Shown here piece after piece: positions 62,530 to 64,000 of a stretch of 64,000 nt of DNA (position 1 is the stretch's first letter; each line of letters opens with the position of its first letter). Location of the stretch: the NCBI RefSeq assembly GCF_018139145.2, contig NC_059476.1:4339501-4403500 (forward strand), read 5' to 3'. A model generated the notes under the pieces. It saw only the letters and a list, made by a program, of their open reading frames with translations. It searched no databases and was not told where the DNA came from. The position numbers and the translations under genes were made by a program. The DNA is from Gymnogyps californianus. Taxonomy: Eukaryota > Chordata > Aves > Accipitriformes > Cathartidae.

Positions 62530-64000
62530 CAATTCGCTAAAACTGAAGTTAGAAACACACAGCGTACAAGGACACGGGATTTTCAGAGCTTGCCTGGCTC
62601 AGGGCACAGAAGCAGGGCTCCTAGGTTAAAAAGAAAAACCTCTGTCTTTTCAGCTCCCGCACACCGGGTGGATGTCAGCACTGCCAGGCTCCTGGCCAAC
62701 AGCTCCCCTCTGTCACCTGTGCTGAAAGCAGGAGAAAATCTGCGTGTACAGCCTGGCGCCTGTAGCCGGTCGGCTCATCCTTGAGGAGCAGCAGGGCCGA
62801 GAAGCGAAGGTTGCTCTGGGGAGATCTGGGGGACTTCGTTACCCACAGAGCAGCATCTGTCTCCTGCAAAAATAGCAGGCACCCTCCCATTCTCTGCAAG
62901 CGTGACAAAACATTTTTAAAAAAAAAAGTTTTGGAGCAGATACAAGTCAGACTGTGCGAGGCTAGAAAAGATTGCAGGAGTGAGAGTTTTCAGAAGAAAG
63001 CTAAAAGGAAAGCCCTTCTTGCTGCCACTAAAAGCTCAGGCTGTTGCCATCAGATGCCAGGCATTTCAATTCATGAGCGAGGTGCTTTGGCACCAGCATC
63101 CTACTGAGCTCCTGCTTGGTCCACCTCAGTGGTGGATAAAGCCGCGTCTTTATATCCCTGAAGGCTCAGCTGCCGCTCCAACGGCCGCTTCATAAAAGTG
63201 CATATACGTGCAAAACACCATAGTCTTAAAGCTGTCTGGTAGAGGTGCACCTGACAGCAGCAAAAACATCACTTTGCAAGCAGCAGTCTCCCTCTGAATT
63301 ACACACAACATATTACTTTCCATCTGGAAATGCTGCTGGGTTTTGTTACCTAAAATTTAAAATTAAATTGTGAAAGTATTTTAAATGAAAAGGGAAGACT
63401 CATGGTTTTGCAGGCGATTCAAAAAACTAGATTGCAAAACTCTTGAGATTTGCTCCTTTCTAAAAGGGAACCAAGGTATCAACGAGTCCTAAAAGACTCG
63501 CTCTCTCAAACAAATAAGGAATCAAGCCTAAGAGGAAAAAACCAAACAGATAGGCTTGAATTTAACTCGGCATTAATAAAGCTTCAGAAAGGATTAGGTT
63601 AAGCTTGAAAAAGACATTTAGTTTGATTCAGCAGCTTGTTTGGGTTTTCCTTCAAACAGCTCTCTGTTTGCAGTGCCAACAGGCTGGTCCAGCGGGCAGG
63701 GCGAGAGCCGGCGGCTCCCAAAAAGCAGCCGGGAAAGAGGCACCGTAGGGCTGCAGGCGGGGCGGGCGCTCGCTTGTACAGGGTGGACGGAGCTCTGTTC
63801 CCGTGTGCTTTGGGTTGTGTCACTGACTGTGATGAACATACATGAGCCTGAAACCAAAAGTAATTCTGCATCTTGAAGGAAGCTGCAGTCAGTCGTTGCA
63901 CAAGTGCGATCGTTCTGGCTTCGTTTGCGTTTACTTAATTAAAACAGCTTCAGAGTGCTGCTGCTCTGCTTCTTCACAGCCACTGTACTCTACTGGGGAT
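62530..64000. other. Intergenic region, right edge
   Basis: No coding or repeat feature supported. Short A-rich runs only (for example 62914-62929). Confidence 0.55.

Noticed and set aside
1..64000. CRISPR arrays, operons or other prokaryotic systems
   Set aside because: The window is vertebrate nuclear DNA with spliced exons, CR1 and LTR elements; no spaced direct-repeat array is present apart from the LTR minisatellite.

Overview
The window looks like nuclear DNA of a bird, probably a neoavian. It is about 40% GC overall with one sharp CpG island. It holds CR1 LINE 3' ends of avian type, and solo LTRs of two endogenous-retrovirus families that I recall from bird genomes. The only protein gene I can recognise is ZRANB1 (TRABID), on the minus strand and cut by the left edge. 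In chicken this gene is on chromosome 6; the human counterpart is at 10q26.

Layout. Positions 1 to about 32,700 are the 5' half of ZRANB1, read right to left: a CpG-island promoter (about 31,610-32,720), a probable non-coding first exon ending at 32,019, a 13.9 kb 5'UTR intron, the large first coding exon (18,154-17,321), a 12.9 kb intron, a 188 bp exon (4,466-4,279), a 1.6 kb intron, a 154 bp exon (2,655-2,502), and the start of an intron running off the left edge. Together these encode the first 385 residues: three NZF ubiquitin-binding zinc fingers, the ankyrin-repeat ubiquitin-binding domain, and the approach to the OTU catalytic domain, which lies outside the window. The splice sites are canonical and the codon phases join correctly. 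Positions 32,720-64,000 look intergenic, upstream of ZRANB1. I find no convincing protein exon there, only transposon remnants, low-complexity tracts and some AT-rich segments that read like conserved non-coding DNA.

Mobile elements. Four solo LTRs of one family (11,559-12,145 minus; 44,000-44,432 minus; 53,109-53,693 minus; 61,961-62,524 plus) each sit between perfect 5 bp target-site duplications, each with a different sequence. This indicates four independent insertions, and 5 bp is the class III/ERVL-like length. A different LTR of 1,150 bp (481-1,630, plus) carries an internal degenerate minisatellite with a period of about 48 bp. CR1 3' ends lie at about 42,208, 55,256 and 56,958.

The most interesting points are: the sense-oriented LTR in the ZRANB1 intron between the NZF exon and the ankyrin exon, which could in principle start a transcript lacking the zinc fingers; the promoterless but cleanly flanked LTR at 44,000; the minisatellite inside the 481-1,630 LTR; a perfect 14 bp hairpin in the 5'UTR intron; and a long U-rich run directly behind the exon 3 splice donor. 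I found no evidence of an undescribed multi-gene system. Most long open frames here are GC-rich or repeat-driven.
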